Shown in pieces: positions 1 through 7,250 of a stretch of 33,263 nucleotides of DNA (its first letter is position 1; each line of letters opens with the position of its first letter). A program made the position numbers and the translations under genes. This stretch comes from an uncultured Bacteroidales bacterium (GTDB taxonomy: Bacteria; Bacteroidota; Bacteroidia; Bacteroidales; Bacteroidaceae): assembly GCA_945787885.1 (NCBI GenBank), contig CALZJF010000002.1, forward strand, positions 1 to 33,263. The letters run 5' to 3'. The notes under the pieces are model-generated. The model saw only the letters and a program-made list of their open reading frames with translations. It had not been told where the DNA came from and made no database searches.

Positions 1-50
<50 letters not shown>

Positions 51-242
51 ATCATGATGAAGAGTGCGCGAGAGACAAGAGAAAGGAGGGAGGGAGATTT
101 GGAAGGAAGAGAGGAGGACTAACTGAAAACACAGAGGAAGCAGATGGAAAGGCAGAGAACGCTGGGGGCAACGATGACATCCTGTCATGCTCCCCCTCCA
201 AGATTAACCAACATTCAACTACAGCAAGCATGGAATAAAAAC

Positions 243-330
243 AACAGCAGACATGAAGCGAAACATCAACTGACATGAAATGAAACAACAGCAGGCATGA
301 AACGAAACAACAACAGACATGGAAGAAACG
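243..330. repeat. Four degenerate 22-bp tandem repeats
   Basis: Four consecutive 22-bp units (243-264, 265-286, 287-308, 309-330) share the core GACATGAAACGAAAC with a few substitutions each. There is no spacer between units, so this is not a CRISPR. The array lies in a stretch without credible genes (51-470), shortly before an IS21-like multi-repeat, so it may be part of a decayed mobile-element end. Confidence 0.7.
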
Positions 331-370
331 AAAGTGTACAACACTACGTTCTGGCGAGATGCTGCCTCGC

Positions 371-466
371 AAGTGGCCACATCCGCCCCTCACGGTGTTC
401 ACGTTCACCCCTCAAAGTGATCAGTTGAAGACGAAAAACAGCGTCGGGAATCATGGAAATCAGGAA
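371..466. repeat. IS21-like terminal multi-repeat, copy 1 (remnant)
   Basis: Roughly 20-bp degenerate units of the form AGTGGCCA...CGCCCCT, GTGTTCA...CACCCCT and AAGTGATCA follow each other, then a GCGTCGGGAATCA-type segment. The same order of motifs recurs at 24043-24153. Multiple short repeats at one end are typical of IS21-family elements; no IS21 transposase is present, so this is at most a solo end. The family assignment is inferred from pattern only. Confidence 0.45.
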
Positions 467-470
467 AACT

Positions 471-654
471 AAGTAGGTGTTCAAAATTAGTTTTATGTTT
501 GGATGCTCTATTTGGATGCAGATTTTAGTCTTGAAATAAAGGAGCATAGCGGGCTATGTGACTGTTTTCAAGGCTGAAAGATGCGCCAAAGAGAGTGTTC
601 AAGCCTAAGTGGCATAAAGAAAGCTTAGTATAAACTAATTTTGAAGACCTACTT
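471..654 (+). mobile_element. MITE-like foldback element, copy A (184 bp)
   Basis: The terminal inverted repeats are AAGTAGGTGTTCAAAATTAG at 471-490 and its complement at 635-654, matching at 19 of 20 positions. The interior is itself an imperfect palindrome around a small central hairpin (CATAG 545-549, loop CGGG, CTATG 554-558). It has no coding capacity. Copies occur at 6194-6354 and 32281-32477. A non-autonomous element moved by a transposase elsewhere is the simplest reading. Confidence 0.8.
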
Positions 655-699
655 ATGACGGTTAGACTCTGTCGCCTTACTTCAATACGCCCTGCATGA

Positions 700-1011
700 A
701 CGCGAGTTCGATGTAAGCCCTATGCGATAAGCATGCTTTTGCCGATGATTTCGATATTCATGATGAAGGAATATGCGCTCAAATCAAATGCAAGGCGGCG
801 TTACCACCGTGATTCTACCCTGTCAAAAGCAGGAATCATGCTAATCATGATACTGCTTCATGATTCAGACCACCCTTGCCTGAAGCATTTCCATCAGGAA
901 AAGATGTGCGAACACATGTCTGCCATGCTGCAGGCTCTGCCACATTTCGTACTGAAAGAAAGCTACTCCGACTGCCTCTTCTCAATGGAGCGGAATATGC
1001 CACTGCCATGA
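700..1011 (+). pseudogene. IS982-family transposase N-terminal remnant, frameshifted
   Basis: The reading frame from 733 contains the segment LSKAGIMLIMILLHDSD followed by CLKHFHQEKMCEHM. This resembles the N-terminal part of Bacteroidetes IS982-type DDE transposases, where a similar L-S-x-x-E-I-M-x-I-x-I stretch precedes a C-x-K-H-x-Y-x-E-x-V-C-x-H-x motif. The expected upstream residues (FADDF..., about 740) are in a different frame, so an indel separates them. The catalytic region is missing and homology fades after about 960. It is a dead fragment between MITE copy A and the abiE genes. Confidence 0.6.
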
Positions 1012-1202
1012 CAAGGCAGTTTCACGATGTCAGTGAACTCCTTAGCGAACATTCCCTCAGACAAGCCGTCGGGAAACTGGCTGGAACAGAAACACAGCTG
1101 TTGGAGAAGGATAGCAAGAAGCAAATGTGTCGGTACATCGAAAGCGATGCTAACCAAAGAATACTCGAACAACTTCGGAACGACATACGTAAGATTATCT
1201 GA
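1008..1202 (+). CDS. Unrecognised 64-residue fragment
   Basis: An ATG at 1008 opens a 64-residue frame with an amphipathic, charged C-terminal half (LLEKDSKKQMCRYIESDA) ending in a Lys/Ile-rich tail. I do not recognise it and see no ribosome binding site or promoter of its own. It follows the IS982 remnant directly and could be the decayed tail of some other gene. The translation has plausible protein composition, but short length and setting make a functional gene doubtful. Confidence 0.2.
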   Translation: MTRQFHDVSELLSEHSLRQAVGKLAGTETQLLEKDSKKQMCRYIESDANQRILEQLRNDIRKII

Positions 1203-1305
1203 TACAAAACCAATTGGAGGTGCTAAACTGTCAAATATATGTTAATAAATCATGGCTAATGAATATATTTTCGAACAAACGGACTACAATTAGAAATAAA
1301 TGTAG

Positions 1306-1313
1306 TAACTTTG
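1306..1313 (+). promoter_or_regulatory. Putative abiE promoter -7 box
   Basis: TAACTTTG matches the Bacteroidetes -7 consensus TAnnTTTG and lies 23 nt before the abiEi ATG at 1337. No convincing TTTG -33 element is seen at the usual distance. Confidence 0.5.
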
Positions 1314-1336
1314 TACATGAGATAAAGTATAAAGAC

Positions 1337-1909
1337 ATGGAAGGCAAGAGATACAGCAACAGTTTCACCTCCTCAGAAATGGTAAAGGAAGAAGGACGGG
1401 CAGCATATTATAAACTGCTGGACAGCGTGCGTGATGGTGATACAGTACGCATCAAGCGCGGAGTATATGCCACAACCGAACAATTGGCTGACACGATGAT
1501 AGATGTGCAGGCCATTGTTCCGGGCGGGGTGCTGTGCCTTTTCTCCGCTTGGAACGTGCATGGGCTTACCACCTCGCTGCCACAAGCCTACCACATTGCC
1601 GTGAAGAGAGGTAGGAAAGTCACGCTCCCTGTCTTCCCCAAGGTTGAACTGCATCACATCATAGACACGATGTTTGACATAGGTGTCGAAGACCAGATAG
1701 TCAGCGGCTATCGCATACAGATATATAATAAGGAGCGGTGCGTATGTGATGCCATAAAACACCGCAACAAGGTTGGCATGGACGTTTGTGCTGAAGTGGT
1801 AAACAGTTATCTGGCACTACCCAGCAGAAACCTTTCCCTGCTTTTTGACTATGCCGACAGACTGAGAGTAAAAAGAATCCTTGAACAGTATATTGCGCTA
1901 AAGCTATGA
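1337..1909 (+). CDS. abiEi: AbiEi-family type IV antitoxin (transcriptional regulator)
   Basis: This 190-aa protein has the layout of the AbiEi/DUF6088 antitoxin group. An N-terminal winged-helix-like part contains GDTVRIKRGVYAT (a short beta-hairpin typical of the family), followed by the LCLFSAWNVHGLT region and a C-terminal domain with ERCVCDAIKHRNKVG. In characterised AbiE systems the antitoxin represses the operon and counteracts the toxin without binding it. ATG 1337 was chosen over an upstream in-frame ATG at 1214 because it lies just downstream of the TAACTTTG box. Its stop overlaps the next gene's start (ATGA), which implies translational coupling. GC content is lower than in the core genes downstream, consistent with transfer. 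Confidence 0.8.
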   Translation: MEGKRYSNSFTSSEMVKEEGRAAYYKLLDSVRDGDTVRIKRGVYATTEQLADTMIDVQAIVPGGVLCLFSAWNVHGLTTSLPQAYHIAVKRGRKVTLPVFPKVELHHIIDTMFDIGVEDQIVSGYRIQIYNKERCVCDAIKHRNKVGMDVCAEVVNSYLALPSRNLSLLFDYADRLRVKRILEQYIALKL

Positions 1910-2781
1910 GTGAAATCAAAAACTACGGAAAATCTATCAGGGCAAGACTGCTCAATGTAGCCAAGCAGGAGGAAGTGTTCTATCAGACCATCCTGACCAG
2001 ATACTTTCAGGAGCGTCTGCTGTATCGCATTTCCCAAACACATTATCGTGAGAACTTCTACCTGAAAGGCGGTGCGCTGATGTACGCCTACGAGAGGTTT
2101 GCCGCGCGCCCCACATTGGACATAGACTTTCTTGGCACTCACATCAGCAATGATGGTGAGCGCATAGTTGAGGCGTTCCGCGAGATATGTTCGGTTAATT
2201 ACAAGGAGGATGGTGTACAGTATGATTGCGACAAGATTGCCACCCAAAACATCACCGAGTTCAAGGATTATCATGGTGTCCGTCTGAGTATTCCTGTGGC
2301 AATGGATACCATTGCGCAAGTGCTCACGATGGATGTTGGTTTTGGCGATGTGGTTACACCATATCCTGTTGCATTGGACTATCCTCTGTTGTTGGAGGAT
2401 TTGCCCGAAGCAAGCATCCTTGCCTACTCCACAGAAACCGTAATTGCAGAGAAGATGCACGCCATCATAGATTTGGCCGACCAAAGCAGCCGTATGAAAG
2501 ACTATTACGACATCTACCACCTGCTTACATCATTCCAATACGACTCAGCCATTTTACACGATGCCATCAACCGCACTTTTGAGAATCGTCATACAGCCTA
2601 TAATGCCGACACAATGTTTTTCAGGGAAGACTTCCCCAACCATCCTCAGATGCAGGTTAGATGGACAGCTTTCCTGAAGAAAGCTACCATCAATAGTGCC
2701 CTGTCATTTCCTGAGGTGGTGCGTTGGCTTCAAGACACATTAAGACCATATTGGACAGCATACGGTCGTATGCTGCACTGA
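1906..2781 (+). CDS. abiEii: AbiEii-family nucleotidyltransferase toxin
   Basis: The 291-aa product has the motif set of AbiEii/MenT-type nucleotidyltransferase toxins: KGGALM at residues 54-59, the metal-binding LDIDF with D72 and D74, TVIAEKMHAI with E182 and K183, and KDYYD at 198-202. Family members transfer nucleotides onto RNA targets such as tRNA acceptor ends or bind GTP, arresting growth; they act in phage abortive infection and plasmid or island maintenance. All expected catalytic residues are visible, so the toxin looks intact. It overlaps abiEi by four bases. The RNA target cannot be told from sequence. Confidence 0.85.
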   Translation: MSEIKNYGKSIRARLLNVAKQEEVFYQTILTRYFQERLLYRISQTHYRENFYLKGGALMYAYERFAARPTLDIDFLGTHISNDGERIVEAFREICSVNYKEDGVQYDCDKIATQNITEFKDYHGVRLSIPVAMDTIAQVLTMDVGFGDVVTPYPVALDYPLLLEDLPEASILAYSTETVIAEKMHAIIDLADQSSRMKDYYDIYHLLTSFQYDSAILHDAINRTFENRHTAYNADTMFFREDFPNHPQMQVRWTAFLKKATINSALSFPEVVRWLQDTLRPYWTAYGRMLH

Positions 2782-2917
2782 CCGGACTTGGTTACTTAGA
2801 ATCTTTTTCGATACAGACTTAGTTATCAACTATCATCTCCAGCTCACTAATAAACAAGGGGACACCCGTAGAATTCCACCGCAAGCAACCAAAGATACAG
2901 AAAGAAGCGAAGAATAA

Positions 2918-3151
2918 ATGAACTTCTTTCGGCATGTCCAGGTGGTCTTGATAGCCAATCTGCTCATCACCGTACTCTCAAGAAGCATCAAAAGGAATTG
3001 CGCATTCTCCCAGGTTGTCACCATGGTGCGCCTTACGCTTATGTACTACATCGACTTTGTCGCATTTATGGAAAATCCTGACAAAACATGGAACAACATT
3101 CTGACCAAGGAGGAGCAAAAAGCACCACCAGAACCTTCGCTTTTCGATTAG
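2918..3151 (+). pseudogene. IS4-type transposase C-terminal fragment
   Basis: The 77 residues read like the C-terminal end of a Bacteroidetes IS4-family transposase: HVQVVLIANLLITVLSR, then CAFSQVV, LMYYIDFVAFMENPDKTW and a terminal PSLFD. In intact relatives this follows the last catalytic motif (Y-x-x-R-W-x-I-E), which is absent here. The fragment starts at an internal Met and has no upstream transposase body, so it cannot be active. Downstream, 3176-3208 forms a short hairpin (GTCCGAAG/CTTCGGAC), possibly a leftover of the element end. Confidence 0.6.
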
Positions 3152-3253
3152 GGGGGCTTACTTTTGGAAAAAAGAAGTCCGAAGCCTGATTTTACTGGAC
3201 TTCGGACAGGGTTATCTGGCACTTTTGAGTTTTACCGGACAGCAATAATAAAT

Positions 3254-3272
3254 AATTTTGCACACCTACTTA
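3254..3272 (-). repeat. Solo MITE terminal repeat on the far side of the abiE island
   Basis: TAATTTTGCACACCTACTT is the inverted counterpart of the left end of MITE copy A (471-489), matching at 18 of 19 positions. It is followed by a second end-like motif (ACCTACCTTA, 3275-3284), which matches the termini of copy C. No element body is attached. Confidence 0.6.
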
Positions 3273-3292
3273 GTACCTACCTTATATAATAC

Positions 3293-3352
3293 AAGTTTCG
3301 CAAGTTCAATCTCGTAATGCGTGTGCGTTACCGGATTGGACTTGCGAAACCT
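3293..3352. terminator. Long hairpin between island and bspA-like gene
   Basis: The arms 3293-3311 and 3334-3352 pair over 19 bp with G:T wobbles, and the loop pairs further (GTAATGC with GCGTTAC). On the plus strand a T6 run follows at 3361-3366. The hairpin lies 37 nt past the stop of the minus-strand LRR gene, so it may terminate that gene or the island transcript. Confidence 0.5.
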
Positions 3353-3388
3353 GTATCCTGTTTTTTAAGAGGCAGGCGTGACCGCGGC

Positions 3389-4342
3389 TTACCGTAGCAC
3401 TTTCTTGCCCTTCACGATATAGATGCCCTTGGGCTGCGCGCTGAAGTTTTTCATCGTTCCTGCGCGGCTACCGTTGAGATGATAGACGGGCACTGCCGTT
3501 TCTCCTTCAACGGTCACTGCCGTAATGCCGCTCTGCTCCTCTTCCACGATTTTGTAGGCATTCCAAGGGTCAATGCCATAGTTCGCTGATGCTCCAGTGG
3601 GCACATAAATCGTTTCGAGCGACTCACACCAATCGAAGATACCACCTCCTGTTGCAGGCGGCGTTTCGCGGTTCGCATGGACTTCTGTCAAGCCCGAGCA
3701 ACCACCGAAGCAACGATATCCCAAACTGGTGACGGAGTTGGGAAGTGTGATGCTCGTCAAGCCCGAGCAACCATAGAAGCACTTATATCCCAAACTGGTG
3801 ACGGAGTTCGGAAGCGTGATGCTCGTCAAGCCCGAGCAACCTTCGAAGCAAGATTCTCCCAAAGTGGTGACGGAGTTGGGAATCGCGATGCTCGTCAAGC
3901 CCGAGCAACCCAAGAAGCAATATCTTTCCAAACTGGTGACGGAGTTCGGAAGCGTGATGCTCGTCAAGCCCGAGCAACCCCAAAAGCAAGATCTTCCCAA
4001 ACTGGTGACGGAGTTGGGAAGCGTGATGCTCGCCAAGCCCGAGCAACCCTCGAAGCAAGCATATCCCAAACTGGTGACGGAGTTCGGAAGCGTGATGCTC
4101 GTCAAGCCCGAGCAATCTAAAAAGCAATATTCTCCCAAACTGGTGACGGAGTAAGCGGTTCCGTCCACTGAGACGGTCTCAGGAATTACAACTGCTCCTA
4201 CGTATTTGTGGTTACCAGTCGTCACGCTGGCAGTTTTGTTTTTCGTGTCAAGATAGTAGTAAATGCCATCCACTTCCACATGGTACGCCCAAGCGGAGAT
4301 GACTCCCAAGAGGAGGGAAAAGAGTAAGAATAATTTTTTCAT
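3389..4342 (-). CDS. BspA-like leucine-rich-repeat secreted protein
   Basis: The 317-aa protein starts with a clear signal peptide (MKKLFLLFSLLLGVISAWA). Residues about 60-225 are seven near-identical 23-residue repeats of the LRR_5/BspA type, each with a CF.GCSGL core and an ITLPNSVTSLG strand. The C-terminal tail KGIYIVKGKKVLR resembles a short type IX sorting tail. BspA proteins of oral Bacteroidetes bind fibronectin, fibrinogen or other bacteria; here the ligand is unknown. The DNA repeats are 69 bp (see the separate entry), so copy number could change by recombination. It is read alone, convergent with the island and with its own -7 box. Confidence 0.85.
   Translation of the reverse strand: MKKLFLLFSLLLGVISAWAYHVEVDGIYYYLDTKNKTASVTTGNHKYVGAVVIPETVSVDGTAYSVTSLGEYCFLDCSGLTSITLPNSVTSLGYACFEGCSGLASITLPNSVTSLGRSCFWGCSGLTSITLPNSVTSLERYCFLGCSGLTSIAIPNSVTTLGESCFEGCSGLTSITLPNSVTSLGYKCFYGCSGLTSITLPNSVTSLGYRCFGGCSGLTEVHANRETPPATGGGIFDWCESLETIYVPTGASANYGIDPWNAYKIVEEEQSGITAVTVEGETAVPVYHLNGSRAGTMKNFSAQPKGIYIVKGKKVLR
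3687..4169 (-). repeat. 69-bp tandem repeat array in the LRR gene
   Basis: The string GTCAAGCCCGAGCA (GCCAAG in one copy) recurs at 3687, 3756, 3825, 3894, 3963, 4032 and 4101, exactly 69 bp apart. Units differ mainly at the codons between GLG and CF. The repeat is a whole number of codons, so gain or loss keeps the frame. Confidence 0.9.
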
Positions 4343-4406
4343 AATATGTTATTGTTGAAAGGTTTGTCATGCATCAGTTCTGCAGCCCGCAGGTCGTTTC
4401 GTGGGA

Positions 4407-4414
4407 CAAATTTA
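4407..4414 (-). promoter_or_regulatory. Putative promoter -7 box of the LRR gene
   Basis: On the minus strand this reads TAAATTTG, a full match to TAnnTTTG, 64 nt upstream of the start codon at 4342. No good -33 TTTG is seen. Confidence 0.5.
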
Positions 4415-4632
4415 CGTGTTCTAACAGTCTTGAACCTTCTTTTGACAATAATTCGAAATTGTTCGAACTACCCCTTCCTATTTTGCAATGCAGTATTTAC
4501 ATAATTCGATATTGAAGTTATTGTCTGATAAAAAGCAAGTTTTCGTTGGTATCAATACTTAGTTATCCTGGTTGTCGTTTTGATTTTTTTGACGACAACA
4601 GGGACAACTTGGGACAACTTTTGGAGCACCAG

Positions 4633-4785
4633 GGAAAACCCGTGTCTGTCACCCTTCAGAAAAGCCAAGCCGATTTCTCATTCAAAAACAGCCCCTTGCG
4701 ATGGATGCGAAATGGCTCCAACAATCCATTTTGCATCCATCGCAAGGGGCTTGTCCCGGTTTTTCCGGTGCGTGACAGACAAAGA
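4633..4785 (-). terminator. Probable metK terminator with 26-bp stem
   Basis: Arms 4688-4713 and 4725-4750 (core CCCCTTGCGATGGATGC) pair over 26 bp almost perfectly. On the minus strand, downstream of metK, the stem is followed by GTTTTTG. An outer, weaker complementarity (GTGTCTGTCAC near 4641 with GTGACAGAC near 4782) widens the structure. The rest of 4415-4632 is AT-rich spacer with a smaller hairpin at 4568-4602 (GTTGTCGT/ACGACAAC) and no gene. Confidence 0.6.
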
Positions 4786-4862
4786 GTCTTGGCGGTGGCC
4801 TCCGAAATTTGCCGGAGGAGGCTAAAGACGGCGCACCACAAGCATCCGGCAGGAGGCAGGCA

Positions 4863-6158
4863 CTACAGTCCGAACGCCTCCTTGATGCGCTCAACATAGT
4901 CGAGCTTCTCCCACGTGAAGAGCTCCACGTCGTCCAGCGTCTTCGCCGGCTCGCCGTAGGTGGAAGAGAAGGTCTTTGAAACGGTGCGACACTGGCGGCC
5001 CATGTGGCCATAGCGTGCCGTCTCCTCGTAGATGGGACGACGCAGGTTCAGGCGTTCCTCAATGGCACGCGGACGGAGGTCGAAGAGTTCCTTCACCTTG
5101 GCAGCGATTTCGCCATCCGTCATCTTGACGTGGCTACGGCCGTAGGTCTCCACGCAGACGCTGACGGGCTCTGCCACACCGATGGCATAGGCAAGCTGCA
5201 CGAGCATCTCGTCGGCAACGCCGGCTGCCACCATGTTCTTGGCAATATGGCGGGCAGCGTAGGCAGCACTGCGGTCCACCTTCGAGGGGTCCTTGCCGGA
5301 GAAGGCTCCGCCGCCGTGGGCTCCCTTGCCGCCGTAGGTATCGACGATGATTTTCCGGCCCGTCAGTCCCGTATCGCCGTGGGGGCCTCCGATGACGAAC
5401 TTGCCCGTGGGGTTCACGTGGTATTTGATGATGCTGCGCTCGAAGAGGGCTTTCACCTCCGGGGTGTGCACGCGCTCCTTCAAGACACGGGGGATGAGGA
5501 TGGTGGTGACATCGCGGAAAATCTGGTCGAGCATCATCTCGTCGGCCTTCTCCTGACTGCCCGCCTGCTCGGCGGTGATAAACTCATCGTGCTGCGTGGA
5601 GACGACGATGGTGTCGATGCGCTGGGCATGGCCGGCATCGTCGTATTCTATCGTCACTTGGCTCTTGGAGTCCGGACGCAGATAGCGCATCACCTTGCCC
5701 TCACGGCGTATCTCGGAGAGGACGATGAGAATATCGTGGGCGAGAGAGAGAGGGAGGGGCATGAAGGTGTCGGTCTCATTGTTGGCATAGCCGAACATCA
5801 TGCCTTGGTCGCCCGCGCCCTGCGCCATAGGGTCGGCACGCTCCACGCCGCGGTTGATGTCGGGGCTCTGGGAATGGAGGGCGGAGAAGATGCCGCAACT
5901 CTCAGCATCGAATTTATATTCCGACTTCGTATAGCCGATGCGGGCGATGGTATTTCGCACCACTTTCTGCAAATCGACCGTGGCGGTCGTATTGAGTTCG
6001 CCAGCCAGCACCACCTGGCCCGTGGTCACGAGCGTCTCGCACGCCACCTTGGCATTGGGGTCGTAAGCAAGGATTTCATCAAGGATAGCGTCGGAAATCT
6101 GGTCCGCCACTTTGTCGGGGTGTCCTTCTGACACGGATTCGGATGTGAAGAGATACAT
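4863..6158 (-). CDS. metK: S-adenosylmethionine synthetase
   Basis: The 431-aa enzyme makes S-adenosylmethionine from methionine and ATP in the cytoplasm. Visible signatures are the N-terminal [13 protein letters not shown] (ATP/metal site), [12 protein letters not shown] in the middle and [19 protein letters not shown], the second family signature. Start ATG 6158 gives [16 protein letters not shown], the usual beginning; a TTG two codons upstream is less likely. Length is slightly over the bacterial norm (about 385-400), as often in Bacteroidetes. The upstream region to 6640 contains no gene but holds a MITE copy and a SAM-II-like aptamer, which would make metK subject to feedback by its own product. 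A strong terminator-like hairpin follows. Confidence 0.97.
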   Translation of the reverse strand: MYLFTSESVSEGHPDKVADQISDAILDEILAYDPNAKVACETLVTTGQVVLAGELNTTATVDLQKVVRNTIARIGYTKSEYKFDAESCGIFSALHSQSPDINRGVERADPMAQGAGDQGMMFGYANNETDTFMPLPLSLAHDILIVLSEIRREGKVMRYLRPDSKSQVTIEYDDAGHAQRIDTIVVSTQHDEFITAEQAGSQEKADEMMLDQIFRDVTTILIPRVLKERVHTPEVKALFERSIIKYHVNPTGKFVIGGPHGDTGLTGRKIIVDTYGGKGAHGGGAFSGKDPSKVDRSAAYAARHIAKNMVAAGVADEMLVQLAYAIGVAEPVSVCVETYGRSHVKMTDGEIAAKVKELFDLRPRAIEERLNLRRPIYEETARYGHMGRQCRTVSKTFSSTYGEPAKTLDDVELFTWEKLDYVERIKEAFGL

Positions 6159-6193
6159 AAGCAAGTAATAAAAAAATATTTTATGGTAAATGT

Positions 6194-6354
6194 AGTAGGC
6201 AATTTATGATGGCTTGCGTGTTTGAACGCTCCCCTTGGCGCATCTTTTAGCCTTGAAAACAGTCACGGTTCACTTATAATATGGCCGCCGTGCTCCTTTA
6301 TTTCAAGACTAAAACCTGCATACAAATAGAGCTTTCTAACACAAACACCTACTT
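6194..6354 (-). mobile_element. MITE-like foldback element, copy B
   Basis: Read on the minus strand, the interior closely matches copy A (for example TTTTAGTCTTGAAATAAAGG and GTGACTGTTTTCAAGGCT). The end at 6336-6354 carries AAGTAGGTGTTTGTGTTAG on the minus strand; the other end (6194-6206) is degenerate and shortened. The central hairpin is kept but altered: CACGG 6264-6268 with CCGTG 6288-6292 and a larger loop. It lies 35 nt upstream of the metK start. Confidence 0.75.
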
Positions 6355-6529
6355 AGATTTGTTTTCAATGATAGGAGAAAACGTAAGCCACAAAGGAAAA
6401 CCAACTCAACTCTGCAACGCATCAGGCTATGCACTCCTGCCGTATGGGCACAAAAAAAACTGTCCACCCTCGCCCCGACGATGCGGGATGCAGGAGAACA
6501 GCAAACCAATCTTTCAGCCTTCAAAGGGG

Positions 6530-6632
6530 AAACGCCTTCCTTCGCCAACAGCGGCGAGAGAAGAAGCAGGAAGCGATTCCGGCGTTTTAGCATTTTTTTG
6601 CGAGGTTGCAAGCAGTCAAATCTGTCCTCTTT
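6530..6632 (-). promoter_or_regulatory. Candidate SAM-II riboswitch upstream of metK
   Basis: On the minus strand, 6632-6581 holds the conserved SAM-II segments in order: GATTTG (6622-6617), TTGCA (6611-6607) and GCTAAA (6591-6586), with GAGG (6629-6626) pairing to CCTC (6605-6602) as stem P1. Spacings (5 and 15 nt) are close to those of known SAM-II aptamers. The 3' end AAACGCC (6587-6581) is complementary to GGCGTTT at 6536-6530, a possible competing stem and expression platform. P1 has an extra ACA before GATTTG, which is unusual. The aptamer would begin within about ten nt of the predicted transcript start. The match is from memory of the family, not from a covariance search. Confidence 0.6.
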
Positions 6633-6645
6633 GTTTTTACACCAG

Positions 6646-6679
6646 CAAAAGTAGCGCATTTTTTCATGGCGACACACAA
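6646..6679 (-). promoter_or_regulatory. Putative metK promoter
   Basis: The minus strand has TACTTTTG at 6653-6646 (TAnnTTTG) and a TTG at 6679-6677, 23 nt upstream, slightly wider than the usual 19-21. Transcription would start near 6638, right at the 5' edge of the SAM-II-like aptamer, giving a leader of about 480 nt. Confidence 0.45.
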
Positions 6680-6699
6680 GGTATCCTGTTTTTTTTGCA

Positions 6700-6707
6700 T
6701 AACTTTG
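6700..6707 (+). promoter_or_regulatory. Putative tsaE promoter -7 box
   Basis: TAACTTTG ends five bases before the tsaE ATG at 6712. It is divergent from the predicted metK promoter. The spacing implies a leaderless or nearly leaderless transcript. Confidence 0.5.
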
Positions 6708-6711
6708 CGGC

Positions 6712-7131
6712 ATGAAAATCGAAATATCAACTCTGCATAACATTCATTCGGCGGCACAGGCTTTTCTGGAGGCCACCGACGTGAACCGCGTATTTGCCTT
6801 CTACGGCAAAATGGGCGCGGGAAAAACCACCTTCATCAAGGCTCTCTGCGAGGAGCTGGGCGTGGAGGATGCGGTGAACAGTCCGACGTTTGCCATCGTC
6901 AACGAATACTACTCTACCCGACTCGACGGCCCGATTTTCCACTTCGACTTCTATCGCATCAAGCGCATAGAGGAAGCGTTCGACATCGGCACGGACGACT
7001 ATTTCTACTCCGGAGCTCCCTGCTTCATAGAATGGCCCGAACTCATCGAGGACATTCTGCCGGAGGAGACGGTGAGAGTGAGCATCGAGGAGCAGCCCGA
7101 CGGCACGCGAACCATAGAATTTGAAGACTGA
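6712..7131 (+). CDS. tsaE: tRNA threonylcarbamoyladenosine biosynthesis ATPase TsaE
   Basis: The 139-aa P-loop protein supports the TsaBD complex that adds threonylcarbamoyl to A37 of ANN-decoding tRNAs. The Walker A motif is GKMGAGKTT at residues 32-40, followed by the family motifs SPTF (57-60), HFDFYR (77-82) and EWPE (107-110). Length is normal. The ATG at 6712 is the only reasonable start because the next in-frame Met lies inside the Walker A motif. No Shine-Dalgarno-like sequence precedes it and a -7 box lies immediately upstream. About 120 nt separate it from the sigma factor gene. Confidence 0.95.
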   Translation: MKIEISTLHNIHSAAQAFLEATDVNRVFAFYGKMGAGKTTFIKALCEELGVEDAVNSPTFAIVNEYYSTRLDGPIFHFDFYRIKRIEEAFDIGTDDYFYSGAPCFIEWPELIEDILPEETVRVSIEEQPDGTRTIEFED

Positions 7132-7250
7132 CAAAGGCGTTGCCCCAACCCCGCCGTACAGGCTTTTGCGCGGAAAACGCAGGCATTCTCAAAAAAACTG
7201 GGGAAAACCTGTAACTTTTTCAACCTTTTTCCCGTCATACCAACAGAAGC

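Noticed and set aside
52-408. A 118-codon minus-strand frame near the window start
   Set aside because: It is Cys/Phe/Ser-rich, crosses tandem repeats and an IS-like end, and has no start signal or homology I can recognise.
3687-4169. Regular repeats that could suggest a CRISPR array
   Set aside because: The period is exactly 69 bp without unique spacers and encodes 23-residue LRRs in frame.
5004-6131. A 375-codon plus-strand frame opposite metK
   Set aside because: It is the antisense shadow of a highly conserved gene.
6336-6743. A minus-strand frame across the metK leader
   Set aside because: It overlaps the riboswitch candidate and the predicted promoter and has atypical composition.
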